A stretch of DNA of 64,000 nt from Clostridia bacterium (GCA_017407705.1 JAFQWA010000027.1:44266-108265); one strand, 5' to 3'. Shown: positions 6,870 through 16,032, counted from the first letter of the stretch. The notes: generated by a model not told the origin, from the sequence alone. A program made the numbers and translations.

Positions 6870-9665
6870 CTAACTTCTACCGATAGCAGGGATAACAAGT
6901 ACAATAAATGCAACTATAAGCTGATATGCCATTATTAAATGAGGAACTATCATATTAAATTCCTGAGTTAAGGCAAAGAACATAATCGCACCAAAACCCA
7001 GTATAACACCGATAGTCTGCAATATAGTGGCAAGTACCACCTTAAATCTTAAATTCTTACAAGCAACTATACCTGCGGCAAAACCGGAGATAGAGTTGTT
7101 ATGAGCCATAAGTCCGCTACCGTTTTCACCGGGCAGTGTAACACTGTCGTACTTATCCACCGAGTGAGAAGGCATAATTTTAACGTATTCCTCGGGAATA
7201 TCGAACAAACGGGAAATAAGCGAGGGTGTGATGTTGGGGTCGCTGGTTTTGATAAGTAAGGTAACGCCCTTGTTTGCCAAACGGTAAAGCTGTTCCGACA
7301 TTTCCTCATCACTTACGGTATATTTTATAATGAACATACCGCTGAGCACACCGTCAATAGCCAGATACACAGGATAGGTTTCATTACGCAATATTCTACG
7401 CTCGATCTCAATATCAGGCAGATTGGTAACGCCCAACTCTTCCATAAGCACACGCTTACCGATCTGAACCCACTTGCCGCCTACAGTACCGCTGATGCCC
7501 TTACCGTCGTGATATTTAAGGTCCTGAGGTTTGGGCAGCATTTTTCTTCTGCCCTCGATCATACGGTCAAAAATATCAGCTAAAGGACCTCCTGCGGAAA
7601 TAGCTACTGATGCGGCATCTAAAATAACGTTGTCAATAGAAACGTCACCTAAGGTCTTAAGACTCATCAACTCAGCAGAGCCTGATGGGAACAGCTCCTC
7701 TGCATTAACAGCAACACAGTCAACGTCGGCAAACTCCTCAACAGCATTGTAGCCTGAAAGCATACAGCCTCTTTCTCTGAGCATTCTTGATGCGGAAAGT
7801 AAGGGTGAGTTGGTTGCAAGTAAGGAGGTTAACGGCACACAAGTGGTTGCAACCGCGGCAAAGGTAGTTAAAGCAAAGGTTAAGCTTGATGTGGTGAAAT
7901 AGATAAGTGCACCTGCAACTAAAGATGCAATAAGTCCGATAGGTGAAAGGGTCTGACACATATTATCGGCAGGATCCTCACAAAATGCGTTGTTTAAGTA
8001 GCCCTGCAGATTTATAACGCTACGGTCACAGCAAAGATAAGGCTGACCCACCACTGCATCCTCTGCAATGATGATAGCGTCGTTATCGTTAACGATAAAG
8101 CAGCTCTGTTTAACGTTGGTGGTTGCTACCAACTCAAAGTTGCTGTAAACACGGGAGATCATACATTTTTTGCCCAGCAGATTGAATATCATAGCCATTA
8201 CTGCCACGGCGGTGTATATCATAACGCTGCCGTTAGCCAGGTCTGACTGATGCCAGAACAAATACACCGACTGAACGCAGGATGCAATCACCGACAGGCT
8301 GACAGTGGTATCAATATCCGGCTTTAATCTGATAAGATTGAAAAATCCACGTAAAATTCCCGAAAGGTTTATAATAACCGCCAAAGCCATAAGCGCTGAG
8401 TTGATTATCAAAAAGGTCTGGGGATTTTTTAAGGGTGAAATGATTTCGGGCAGCTGTAAGCCCAGTGAGGGCACTATGGTAAGTGCTGCCAAAATAACGC
8501 CCACCACAGTGGTGAAGGTGATTTTCTTGGAAAGACGTGCCGAGCGGGTCTCTAAGTCGATTTTAATGGATTCCGCATCCTCAATGGTGTGGTAATCGTC
8601 GATCTCCTCGTCCTCAGGCTCGTATTCAATGCCTTCGCCGTCCTCATTATCCTGCTCCTCACCGCCGACAGCAAAGCCCTTTATCTCACGGGTGAAGGTT
8701 TTGGGCGGCATATTGCTGTGGCCGATCCTAAAGTCCTCCGACAAAGCATCTGCTAAATCCACAAATTCCTCGGTTTCCTCAGCAGTTTCAACGGTCTGCT
8801 CAGGTTCTTCCTCTTGCTCCTCTTGTATTTCAAAAGTGGGCTCCTCGGTATCTTTGTGGATAGACGAGCTGTAAATATCCTGAGAAGAAAACGCATCCTC
8901 AGCTTCTTCTTGCTCGTTTTGGGGCAACTCACCGATCACAACGGTATCGTCTGTCACCTCATCATCGGGCTCAGACTTGCTGATCTCAATAACACGGGTT
9001 GCCTCCAGCTCCTCTTTAGGCTGCTCTATCTCATTAACGTCAAACACAACGGTTTCGTCGGTCACTTTAGTGGGTTCAGTCTCTGCCTCATCAGCAACAA
9101 TGTTAAAGCCGTTTACTATTTTTTCCTCTTTAGGCTGTTTTTTGTCAATAGCATCAAGATCCAACTCAAAGCCACCGATATCCGCTTTATGTATGTTTTT
9201 AAACATTTTTGCGGTATCAATATCATCTTTGGGAGCCTTGTTGATCTCATCCACTGTCAGCACGTGCGGTGCACGGCGGTTTTTCTTTTTAAAAGGCTCA
9301 ATAACCTCATCCTGACCGAACAAAGCGTTGATCTGCTGCTTTGCCGATTCAGACTTACCTGGCACATAGCCTCTGTCTTTAGTTTTTGAAAGGAACTTGC
9401 TTAGCTTGTCCTCACCTGCAAAGGAGGTTTCCTCGGTTTTAGGCTCCTCTTTGGGCGCTACTTTTTCCTCTGCCTTAGGCTCAGCTTTAGGTTCCTCTTT
9501 AGGCTCGTTCTCTTTAAAAGGCACTTCCTTTTCAGGCTTAGGGGGTTCTATATTTATTTCCGACTTCTCAGGTGTCGGGGCAGATTTTGCCTCACGCATA
9601 AGTCGGACTTCTTTTAAAATATCGTCCACCGAAGGGGTGCTTTTCGGATAAAAATTATCTGACAT
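6870..9665 (-). CDS. Degenerate P1B-type ATPase homologue with long acidic N-terminus
   Basis: A 931-residue protein. Residues 1-375 are low-complexity, acidic and Pro/Lys/Glu-rich (EPKAEPKAEE repeats), probably disordered and cytoplasmic. Residues about 383-931 follow heavy-metal P-type ATPase order: two membrane hairpins (about 384-495), a short actuator-like region, a membrane pair around TTCVPLTSLLATN (about 575-618), nucleotide/phosphorylation-like domains, and a final membrane pair (about 875-930). Key residues are lost. The DKTGTLT position reads VNAEELFPSG (about 653-662), no TGES is found, the HP motif reads GGPLADIF, TGDN reads TSDPN, and GDGxND reads GENGSG. The DGKGISGTVGGKWVQIGKR stretch of the N-domain survives. 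It is therefore probably a non-pumping scaffold or sensor. It sits between rlmB and an LCP gene. Confidence 0.8.
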   Translation of the reverse strand: MSDNFYPKSTPSVDDILKEVRLMREAKSAPTPEKSEINIEPPKPEKEVPFKENEPKEEPKAEPKAEEKVAPKEEPKTEETSFAGEDKLSKFLSKTKDRGYVPGKSESAKQQINALFGQDEVIEPFKKKNRRAPHVLTVDEINKAPKDDIDTAKMFKNIHKADIGGFELDLDAIDKKQPKEEKIVNGFNIVADEAETEPTKVTDETVVFDVNEIEQPKEELEATRVIEISKSEPDDEVTDDTVVIGELPQNEQEEAEDAFSSQDIYSSSIHKDTEEPTFEIQEEQEEEPEQTVETAEETEEFVDLADALSEDFRIGHSNMPPKTFTREIKGFAVGGEEQDNEDGEGIEYEPEDEEIDDYHTIEDAESIKIDLETRSARLSKKITFTTVVGVILAALTIVPSLGLQLPEIISPLKNPQTFLIINSALMALAVIINLSGILRGFFNLIRLKPDIDTTVSLSVIASCVQSVYLFWHQSDLANGSVMIYTAVAVMAMIFNLLGKKCMISRVYSNFELVATTNVKQSCFIVNDNDAIIIAEDAVVGQPYLCCDRSVINLQGYLNNAFCEDPADNMCQTLSPIGLIASLVAGALIYFTTSSLTFALTTFAAVATTCVPLTSLLATNSPLLSASRMLRERGCMLSGYNAVEEFADVDCVAVNAEELFPSGSAELMSLKTLGDVSIDNVILDAASVAISAGGPLADIFDRMIEGRRKMLPKPQDLKYHDGKGISGTVGGKWVQIGKRVLMEELGVTNLPDIEIERRILRNETYPVYLAIDGVLSGMFIIKYTVSDEEMSEQLYRLANKGVTLLIKTSDPNITPSLISRLFDIPEEYVKIMPSHSVDKYDSVTLPGENGSGLMAHNNSISGFAAGIVACKNLRFKVVLATILQTIGVILGFGAIMFFALTQEFNMIVPHLIMAYQLIVAFIVLVIPAIGRS

Positions 9666-9686
9666 AACCTTTAAGTTCCTTTCTGT

Positions 9687-10448
9687 TTATTTTTGCAAAC
9701 GCTGACGGACAGTTTCGTACATAAGAGCTCCTGCCGCAACTGAAGCATTAAGGGAATTTATTTGTCCAAACATAGGAAGTTTAACTAAAAAGTCGCAGTT
9801 TTCTTTGACCAAACGGCTGATGCCTCTACCCTCAGAGCCGATAACCAGTGCAATATTACCGGTAAGATCGGTGTTGTAAACGGTATCGCCGTCCATATCG
9901 GCGCCATACACCCAAATGCCGTTTTCTTTTAGGGTGTCAATAGCGGCGCAGATGTTTGAAACTCTTGCAACCGGCACGTATTCCAAAGCTCCGGATGCCA
10001 CCTTTGCCACTGTCTGGGTAAGTCCTGCACTGCGGCGTTTGGGGATAATAATTCCGTCCACTGAGGAAGCCTCTGCTGTACGGATTATAGCACCTAAGTT
10101 GTGGGGGTCCTCAAGCTCGTCCAAAATCAAAATAAAAGCATTAGTTCCCTTATCTTTGGCGGCTTTCAGAATATCCTCAAGCTCAGCATACTGAGCGCAG
10201 GACACCACCGCCGCAATTCCTTGATGATTTATTCCCGGCAGCTTCTGGTCCAGTGTCTGACGGGGCATCTCCTTAACGGGAATACCTCTCTTTTTGCACT
10301 GGGATATAAGGGGCAGCACCGAACCGCCTGCACCTTTTGCCACCATAATATTTTCTATTTCTCTGCCGGACTTTAATGCCTCGCTAACGGCATTTCTTCC
10401 GGCGATAATTCCGGTATCACGCTCTGCTCTTTCAGGCAAGAATGTCAC
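9687..10448 (-). CDS. rlmB: 23S rRNA (guanosine-2'-O-)-methyltransferase RlmB-like, TrmH/SPOUT family
   Basis: A SPOUT methyltransferase of about 253 residues. An N-terminal substrate-binding domain starts GIIAGRNAVSEAL. The C-terminal knotted domain carries motif 1 HNLGAIIRTAEAS, motif 2 LVIGSEGRGISRL and motif 3 SLNASVAAGALMYE. The family uses S-adenosylmethionine to 2'-O-methylate rRNA guanosine. I chose GTG 10448, with AAAGG just upstream and the predicted transcript starting near 10472. TTG 10466 would be almost leaderless. It is the first gene of the leftward operon with the pseudo-ATPase. Confidence 0.92.
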   Translation of the reverse strand: MTFLPERAERDTGIIAGRNAVSEALKSGREIENIMVAKGAGGSVLPLISQCKKRGIPVKEMPRQTLDQKLPGINHQGIAAVVSCAQYAELEDILKAAKDKGTNAFILILDELEDPHNLGAIIRTAEASSVDGIIIPKRRSAGLTQTVAKVASGALEYVPVARVSNICAAIDTLKENGIWVYGADMDGDTVYNTDLTGNIALVIGSEGRGISRLVKENCDFLVKLPMFGQINSLNASVAAGALMYETVRQRLQK

Positions 10449-10478
10449 CGCACCTTTCACTTTCAAATATACACAATA

Positions 10479-10507
10479 ATTATAACACCTTTCAGAAAAA
10501 AATTAAA
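10479..10507 (-). promoter_or_regulatory. Predicted promoter of rlmB operon
   Basis: Minus strand TATAAT (10479-10484), a 17-base spacer and a weak -35 TTTAAT (10502-10507). It is back to back with the mnmG promoter. Confidence 0.55.
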
Positions 10508-10587
10508 CACCAAAAGACAAAAAATCTTAATATTTTTTATATATATAAATAATATCTTTAATTTATATATAAACATATAGGTTTTAA

Positions 10588-10616
10588 TTGAATTTTTCGC
10601 AGTTTTCTGTTATAAT
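10588..10616 (+). promoter_or_regulatory. Predicted sigma-A promoter of mnmG
   Basis: TTGAAT (10588-10593), a 17-base spacer and a perfect TATAAT (10611-10616), preceded by AT-rich TATATA runs (10530-10577) that could act as an UP element. Confidence 0.75.
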
Positions 10617-10653
10617 GATTTGTAATTATATCAAAGTAAAGGAAGCGAAAAAC

Positions 10654-12522
10654 TTGCAATATTTTGCATCAAATTTAGATGTTGCCGTTATCGGTGCCGG
10701 TCACGCAGGTATTGAGGCGGCTTTAGCGGCGGCACGTCTTTCGTGCAAAACTGCAATTTTTACCATAAATCTTGATTCAGTGGGAAATCTGCCCTGCAAC
10801 CCTGCCATCGGTGGCACTGCAAAGGGCCATCTTGTGCGAGAGCTGGATGCTTTGGGCGGTGAAATGGGTAAAGCCGCAGACGAAACCTTTATCCAGTCGA
10901 GAATTTTAAATCGCGGCAAGGGCCCGGCGGTACATAGCCTTAGAGCACAGATAGACCGTCGTAAGTACAGTGACCGAATGAAGCACTGCCTTGAGCTGCA
11001 ACAAAATCTGCAGCTTATTCAGGCGGAAGTGGTTGACATAAAACAAGAAAACGGCAGTTGGCGTATTGCCACCAAAATGGGTGCTTATTACATCTGCAAA
11101 ACCGTTATAATCTGCACCGGCACCTTCCTTGGCGGCAGGATTTACGTGGGTGAGGTATCTTATGAAAGCGGTCCTGACGGATTGTTCCCTGCAACTGAGC
11201 TGGCTGTGTCATTAAAGCAGTTGGGTATTCCGTTGCGTAGATTCAAAACAGGCACTCCTGCCCGTGTTTTAAAAAGCAGTATCGACTTTTCGCAGTTAGA
11301 GGAGCAGTATGGCGATGAGCCGGTAACTCCCTTCTCTTACGATACCGAAATCCCCGGTGAAAACAGAGTGGTTTGCCATATTACCTGGACTAATGAGGAT
11401 ACCAAAAAAATAATCCTGGAAAACTTACACCGCTCACCCTTGTACGGTGGAAAAATCGAGGGTGTCGGCCCCAGATATTGTCCCAGTATCGAGGATAAGA
11501 TAGTGCGTTTTGCAGATAAACAGCGTCATCAGGTGTTTATCGAGCCTTGCGGACTTTCCACTGAGGAAATGTATCTGCAGGGTGTGTCCACCTCTCTGCC
11601 TGAGGAGGTACAGCACAAGCTGTATCAAACCATAAAGGGTCTTGAAAACGTTAAAATTATGCGTACGGCTTACGCCATTGAATATGATTGTGTGGACCCC
11701 ACCGCACTGCACCCCACACTGGAGTTTATGGACTATGAGGGTCTGTTTGGCGCAGGTCAGTTTAACGGCTCATCGGGTTATGAGGAAGCCGCCGCACAGG
11801 GCTTTGTGGCAGGTGTTAACGCCGCTCACAAGGTGTTAAACAGAGATAAATTCATTCTGTCCAGAGCGGATTCTTATATCGGCACACTGATAGACGATTT
11901 GGTGACTAAAGGCTGCAACGACCCTTACCGTATGATGACTTCCCGTTCTGAGTACCGTTTGGTGTTGCGTCAGGATAACGCTGATGAACGTCTTATGCCC
12001 ATGGGCAGAGAATTAGGCCTTATAAACGATGACCAGTGGGATAGATTTTTAGCACGAAAACAAGCTAAAGAGCAGGAAATATTACGTGCTGAGCAAACCG
12101 TGTTCCCACCCAGTGATACTCTTAACAAGATTTTAACCGAAAACGGCACTGCCCCGGTATCCACGGGAGTGCGTTTGGCAGATTTGCTCCGTCGTCCGCA
12201 GCTTAATTATGAGTTGCTTCGTGAGATTGACACAGACCGACCCGATCTGCCGGAAAGTATTCTTGAAAAAGCTCAGACCGAGATAAAATACGAGGGATAT
12301 ATCAAGCGTCAGAACGCTCAGATAAAAGAGGCAAAACGTTTGGAAGATCGCATTTTGCCAAAAGATATCGACTATAATTTAATTGCAGGACTTCGTTTGG
12401 AAGCAAGAGAAAAGCTGACTAACATCCGACCCGTAAACGTGGGTCAGGCATCCCGTGTTTCCGGCGTTTCACCTGCGGATATTTCAGTTTTGCTTATTTG
12501 GTTGGAGAAAAACAGTAAATAG
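10654..12522 (+). CDS. mnmG: tRNA uridine 5-carboxymethylaminomethyl modification enzyme MnmG (GidA)
   Basis: MnmG with MnmE modifies the wobble uridine U34 of several tRNAs, using FAD, NADH and tetrahydrofolate. The dinucleotide-binding GAGHAGIEAALAAARL starts near residue 14. NPAIGGTAKGHLVRE and the GidA signature GRGPAVHSLRAQ-like region (GKGPAVHSLRAQIDR) are present, as is the C-terminal helical domain. I chose TTG 10654, with AAAGGAAG 8-10 bases upstream, giving 622 residues, the family length. The frame runs upstream to 10588, but that covers the promoter. mnmE and rsmG, its usual neighbours, are absent, and the gene faces oriC, opposite to the usual direction. Confidence 0.97.
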   Translation: MQYFASNLDVAVIGAGHAGIEAALAAARLSCKTAIFTINLDSVGNLPCNPAIGGTAKGHLVRELDALGGEMGKAADETFIQSRILNRGKGPAVHSLRAQIDRRKYSDRMKHCLELQQNLQLIQAEVVDIKQENGSWRIATKMGAYYICKTVIICTGTFLGGRIYVGEVSYESGPDGLFPATELAVSLKQLGIPLRRFKTGTPARVLKSSIDFSQLEEQYGDEPVTPFSYDTEIPGENRVVCHITWTNEDTKKIILENLHRSPLYGGKIEGVGPRYCPSIEDKIVRFADKQRHQVFIEPCGLSTEEMYLQGVSTSLPEEVQHKLYQTIKGLENVKIMRTAYAIEYDCVDPTALHPTLEFMDYEGLFGAGQFNGSSGYEEAAAQGFVAGVNAAHKVLNRDKFILSRADSYIGTLIDDLVTKGCNDPYRMMTSRSEYRLVLRQDNADERLMPMGRELGLINDDQWDRFLARKQAKEQEILRAEQTVFPPSDTLNKILTENGTAPVSTGVRLADLLRRPQLNYELLREIDTDRPDLPESILEKAQTEIKYEGYIKRQNAQIKEAKRLEDRILPKDIDYNLIAGLRLEAREKLTNIRPVNVGQASRVSGVSPADISVLLIWLEKNSK

Positions 12523-12533
12523 GATGGTGGGTT

Positions 12534-14084
12534 ATGGCAGTTGCTGTTGTAGGAGATAGAAAACTGAATATGGCTGACGGCACCAGGCTTTACGACGCCC
12601 TCTGCAACAACGGTATTTTTATCGACGCTCCCTGCGGCGGTACCGGAAAGTGCGGAAAATGCAAGGTAAAGGCCTTTGGCGAGCTGTCCCCACTGTCTGA
12701 CACAGAGCTGGCGTTGTTATCCGATCAGGAGATAAAAAACAATGTTCGTCTTAGCTGTGAATGTTACGTTTTAGGCGAGTGTCAGGTTGACATAATGTCA
12801 AACGCCCAAATCCACACCCACACCGACTTTTCTGATATGGACCTGCCCTTGTCCGATTCCCAAAAAACCGAAGGTTACGGTATGGCGGTGGATATCGGCA
12901 CCACAACGGTAGCGGCATATTTCTATGACTTGAAAACCGCAAGGTCGGTTGACATAAAAAGCGCTATGAATGCTCAGCGTGAGTTTGGCGCTGACGTTAT
13001 TTCACGTATTGCCAGGATTGATGAAAGCGGCGACAATTTAGATGCTATGGCAAACAGCATTTGTAATCAGATAAACGGGTTTATTGACGAGGTGGGCGTA
13101 GAGGTTTGTTGTGCGGTTATCGGTGCAAACACCACTATGCTGCATATTTTGGCAAGGCTGAACCCTTCCTCTATTGCTAAATCACCCTTCACACCCCAGT
13201 CTTTGTTCGGCATTGAATACCGTGGTGATCAGCTGGGCTTGAAGGTTAGCGGCGGCGTGTATCTTGCCCCTTGCATTTCCGCTTACGTGGGCGGCGATAT
13301 AACTGCAGGAATGACTGCTTGTGATATGGATAAGTTAACAAACACAGTAAAAAATATTTTCTACATAGATATTGGCACCAACGGAGAAATGGCGCTGTTA
13401 TCAAACGGCGTGATCTACTGTTGTTCCACTGCTGCCGGTCCTGCCTTTGAGGGTGCTTCTATCAGCTGCGGAACGGGGTCAATACCAGGTGCGGTAAATC
13501 GTGTTTACATTGAAAACGGTGATATTGCTTACAAAACGGTGGGTGATAAAGCCCCTTGCGGAATTTGCGGATCGGGACTTATTGATGCAGTGGCTTGTAT
13601 GCTCAGTTTAGGCGTTATAGATGAAACGGGACGTCTTTTGGATGACGATGAGTTGCCCAAAAACCTGCAATACCGCCTAAATGACGAGGGTTTTGTTATT
13701 GCAGATAACGTGGTCCTTACTCAAAAGGATATTCGTGAGGTGCAGTTGGCAAAGGCCGCTATTGCCGCGGGAACTGACTGTTTGTTTAACAAGGCGCAGA
13801 TAAATTTTGCCGACACTGATAAAGCTATCGTCGCCGGCGGATTTGGTGCATCGGTTAATATGGAAAACGCCGCTAAGATCGGACTTATTCCTAAGCAGTT
13901 TTGTGACTGTATTGAGTTTATCGGCAACGGCTCGGGACTGGGTGCCTCTAAGGCGCTGCTTAGTGAACAGTTTAAGCTGCGACTGGACGGTATATCCGAA
14001 AAATGCAGTTATATGGAGCTTTCGGGAGACAGCTATTTCTCCGACAGATATATTGAACGAATGATTTTTGAGGAGCTGGAGTAA
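12534..14084 (+). CDS. RACo-like ASKHA-domain [2Fe-2S] protein (DUF4445)
   Basis: A 516-residue protein. It has an N-terminal plant-type [2Fe-2S] ferredoxin domain with CGGTGKCGKC and a later CECY (about residues 34-80), and a C-terminal ASKHA ATPase-like domain with VDIGTTTVAAYFYD (about 117-130) and DIGTNGEMALL. The architecture is that of RACo/RamA-type reductive activators, which use ATP to drive electrons onto corrinoid cobalt. No corrinoid protein or methyltransferase gene is in the window, so the partner is unknown. The ATG is 11 bases after mnmG and preceded by AGGATGG. It is probably co-transcribed with mnmG and the CDF gene. Confidence 0.88.
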   Translation: MAVAVVGDRKLNMADGTRLYDALCNNGIFIDAPCGGTGKCGKCKVKAFGELSPLSDTELALLSDQEIKNNVRLSCECYVLGECQVDIMSNAQIHTHTDFSDMDLPLSDSQKTEGYGMAVDIGTTTVAAYFYDLKTARSVDIKSAMNAQREFGADVISRIARIDESGDNLDAMANSICNQINGFIDEVGVEVCCAVIGANTTMLHILARLNPSSIAKSPFTPQSLFGIEYRGDQLGLKVSGGVYLAPCISAYVGGDITAGMTACDMDKLTNTVKNIFYIDIGTNGEMALLSNGVIYCCSTAAGPAFEGASISCGTGSIPGAVNRVYIENGDIAYKTVGDKAPCGICGSGLIDAVACMLSLGVIDETGRLLDDDELPKNLQYRLNDEGFVIADNVVLTQKDIREVQLAKAAIAAGTDCLFNKAQINFADTDKAIVAGGFGASVNMENAAKIGLIPKQFCDCIEFIGNGSGLGASKALLSEQFKLRLDGISEKCSYMELSGDSYFSDRYIERMIFEELE

Positions 14085-14086
14085 AA

Positions 14087-15265
14087 ATGACAAGTTTATT
14101 GCTAAAGCTTTTTGTAAAAGACTATAAAAACACCAAAAACGAACAGGTGCGTCACCGTTACGGCAGTTTGGGTGGTACAGTGGGCATTGTTTTGAACATA
14201 TTTTTGTTTATAATAAAAATAGTTGCAGGAACGCTGACCGGTTCAATCTCCGTTACAGCCGATGCTTTTAACAACTTATCCGACGCAGGCTCGTCTATCA
14301 TAACGTTGGTTGGTTTTAAAATGGCAAATATGCCTAACGATAAGGAGCATCCCTTTGGTCACGGCAGATTTGAGTATATTGCAGGACTGGGTATTGCCTT
14401 TATCATTATTTTGGTGGGCTTTGAGCTTTTGAAAACCTCTTTTGATAAAATACTCAACCCCTCAAACGTGGCGTTTAGTCTGGTATCCTTAATAATTTTG
14501 ATAATTTCCGTTTTAACCAAGCTTTGGATGGGTCTTTTCAACAAAAAACTGGGCACCGCTATCGACTCTGCCGCTTTAAAAGCCACCGCCACCGATTGTC
14601 TTAGTGACGTGTGCGCTACCTTGGCGGTTATTATCGGTCTTGTGGTTGGCGGACTTACCGGCTTTAATCCCGACGGTTATATAGGTATTTTAGTGGCTGG
14701 ATTTATTATGTTTGCAGGTATTAAGGCTGCAAAAGAAACTTTAGGTCCACTGCTTGGTGCCGCTCCCGATGTCGAGCTGGTAAACGGTATTCGTGACACG
14801 GTTTTGTCTTATGAAGACGTTTCGGGTATCCACGATATGATCATCCACGACTACGGCCCCGGCAGAACAATTATTTCTTTGCATGCAGAAGTTCCGTCAG
14901 ATGGGGACATAATAAAGATACACGACACCATTGATCTTATTGAAATGGAGTTAAGGGAGAAGTTTGGCTGTGATGCCACTATCCATATGGACCCCTTGGC
15001 TAAAAACGATGAGTTTACCAATCAGCTTTATAACAAGGTGTATGAGCTGGTGAGGTCGGTTGACGGGGCTTTGAGCATCCACGATTTTCGTGTTACCAGC
15101 GGCCCCACTCATACCAATCTCATTTTTGACGTGGTGGCGCCTTTTAAATTTAAAATGACCGACGATCAGCTTATATCCACCTTAAAAGAGCTGATTCACA
15201 ACGAAAATCCCCAGTATTTTGCGGTTATTCAGGTGGATAAGGATTATACCGCATCCAACTGGTAA
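14087..15265 (+). CDS. Cation diffusion facilitator (CDF) transporter with duplicated C-terminal domain
   Basis: A 392-residue metal/H+ antiporter of the CDF family. Six membrane helices lie within about residues 25-205. The metal-site motifs DAFNNLSDAGSS and HPFGHGRFEYIA are intact. CDF proteins export Zn, Mn, Fe or similar cations, and the metal cannot be fixed from sequence. The C-terminus is about 90 residues longer than usual. A ferredoxin-like cytoplasmic domain (SGIHDMIIHDYGPGRTIISL) is followed by what looks like a second copy (LSIHDFRVTSGPTHTNLIFD). The start is 3 bases after the RACo-like gene, implying translational coupling. Confidence 0.92.
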   Translation: MTSLLLKLFVKDYKNTKNEQVRHRYGSLGGTVGIVLNIFLFIIKIVAGTLTGSISVTADAFNNLSDAGSSIITLVGFKMANMPNDKEHPFGHGRFEYIAGLGIAFIIILVGFELLKTSFDKILNPSNVAFSLVSLIILIISVLTKLWMGLFNKKLGTAIDSAALKATATDCLSDVCATLAVIIGLVVGGLTGFNPDGYIGILVAGFIMFAGIKAAKETLGPLLGAAPDVELVNGIRDTVLSYEDVSGIHDMIIHDYGPGRTIISLHAEVPSDGDIIKIHDTIDLIEMELREKFGCDATIHMDPLAKNDEFTNQLYNKVYELVRSVDGALSIHDFRVTSGPTHTNLIFDVVAPFKFKMTDDQLISTLKELIHNENPQYFAVIQVDKDYTASNW

Positions 15266-15277
15266 AGGAGGAGCAAG

Positions 15278-15979
15278 GTGAAAAAGACCGATAACCAAAA
15301 TTACAACTTAAGCGTTAAACGTTTGAGCGACTGGTTGTATCAAAACGAGTTAGAGCGCCGCAGATGGTCCCACGAATACTGGCAGCATCCCGGCGGCAGA
15401 GCCTTTAACATCAGCAAAATACTTATTCCCATACTCTCAGCGGCGTCTATTATGAGCGTTATTCTTTACTGCCTTATCAGAGATATGCAGGTGTCTATGA
15501 CCGCTGAGGGCAGCTTAGCTTACGAGGCAGATACCAAAAACGTTCAGCTTTACTTTGCGTTGGTGCTGAGTATGTGTGGCGTGATAATGGTGGGAAATAT
15601 ACTGCTGTTTTTGAAAAAGTATATTGTCGGCTGTGTGTCCACCGCAGTGGCAACGGTAGTGGTTCTGGGACATATATTTACCCAGATAAACATTCCTATG
15701 CCACCCGATCCTGTCAGCGATTACAAGATTTTCTGCTGGGTTAGTATTGCGATGTATTTTGCGCTGATACTGTGCTGTGTTGCTATCGTGTTCATTTTGC
15801 TTTATGATAAGCATGAGCTGAACCGAATGGTTGAGAACACCTTGATTAAAATTGCAGGCAGTCAGAAGCAGGATACTATGTTGGATCTTGACACTTATGC
15901 TCAGATGATAGATAAGTATATCGACGTTGAGAAGGAAAAGCAGCAAAGCCGACAGAAAAACAATAAGAACAAAAAATAG
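15278..15979 (+). CDS. Hypothetical four-helix membrane protein
   Basis: A 233-residue protein I do not recognise. About 45 charged N-terminal residues precede four hydrophobic segments (about residues 47-68, 88-110, 116-135 and 150-175). A charged, probably coiled C-terminal tail ends KKQQSRQKNNKNKK-like and lysine-rich. The GTG at 15278 has a strong AAAGGAGGAG. It follows the CDF gene by 12 bases, so it is the last gene of the mnmG-RACo-CDF group and is followed by a terminator. No catalytic motif is visible. Confidence 0.75.
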   Translation: MKKTDNQNYNLSVKRLSDWLYQNELERRRWSHEYWQHPGGRAFNISKILIPILSAASIMSVILYCLIRDMQVSMTAEGSLAYEADTKNVQLYFALVLSMCGVIMVGNILLFLKKYIVGCVSTAVATVVVLGHIFTQINIPMPPDPVSDYKIFCWVSIAMYFALILCCVAIVFILLYDKHELNRMVENTLIKIAGSQKQDTMLDLDTYAQMIDKYIDVEKEKQQSRQKNNKNKK

Positions 15980-15995
15980 ATGTTTTAAAACTAAC

Positions 15996-16032
15996 AAAAC
16001 CGCAGGCTTTTAATTAAAGGCTTGCGGTTTTT
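15996..16032 (+). terminator. Terminator after the mnmG-CDF group
   Basis: AAAACCGCAGGCTTT pairs with AAAGGCTTGCGGTTTT across a 5-base loop, followed by a short T-run. Confidence 0.85.

Noticed and set aside
8814..9389. 191-codon plus-strand frame
   Set aside because: It is a shadow of the acidic low-complexity arm of the 931-residue protein, with leucine/serine-rich composition and no ribosome site.
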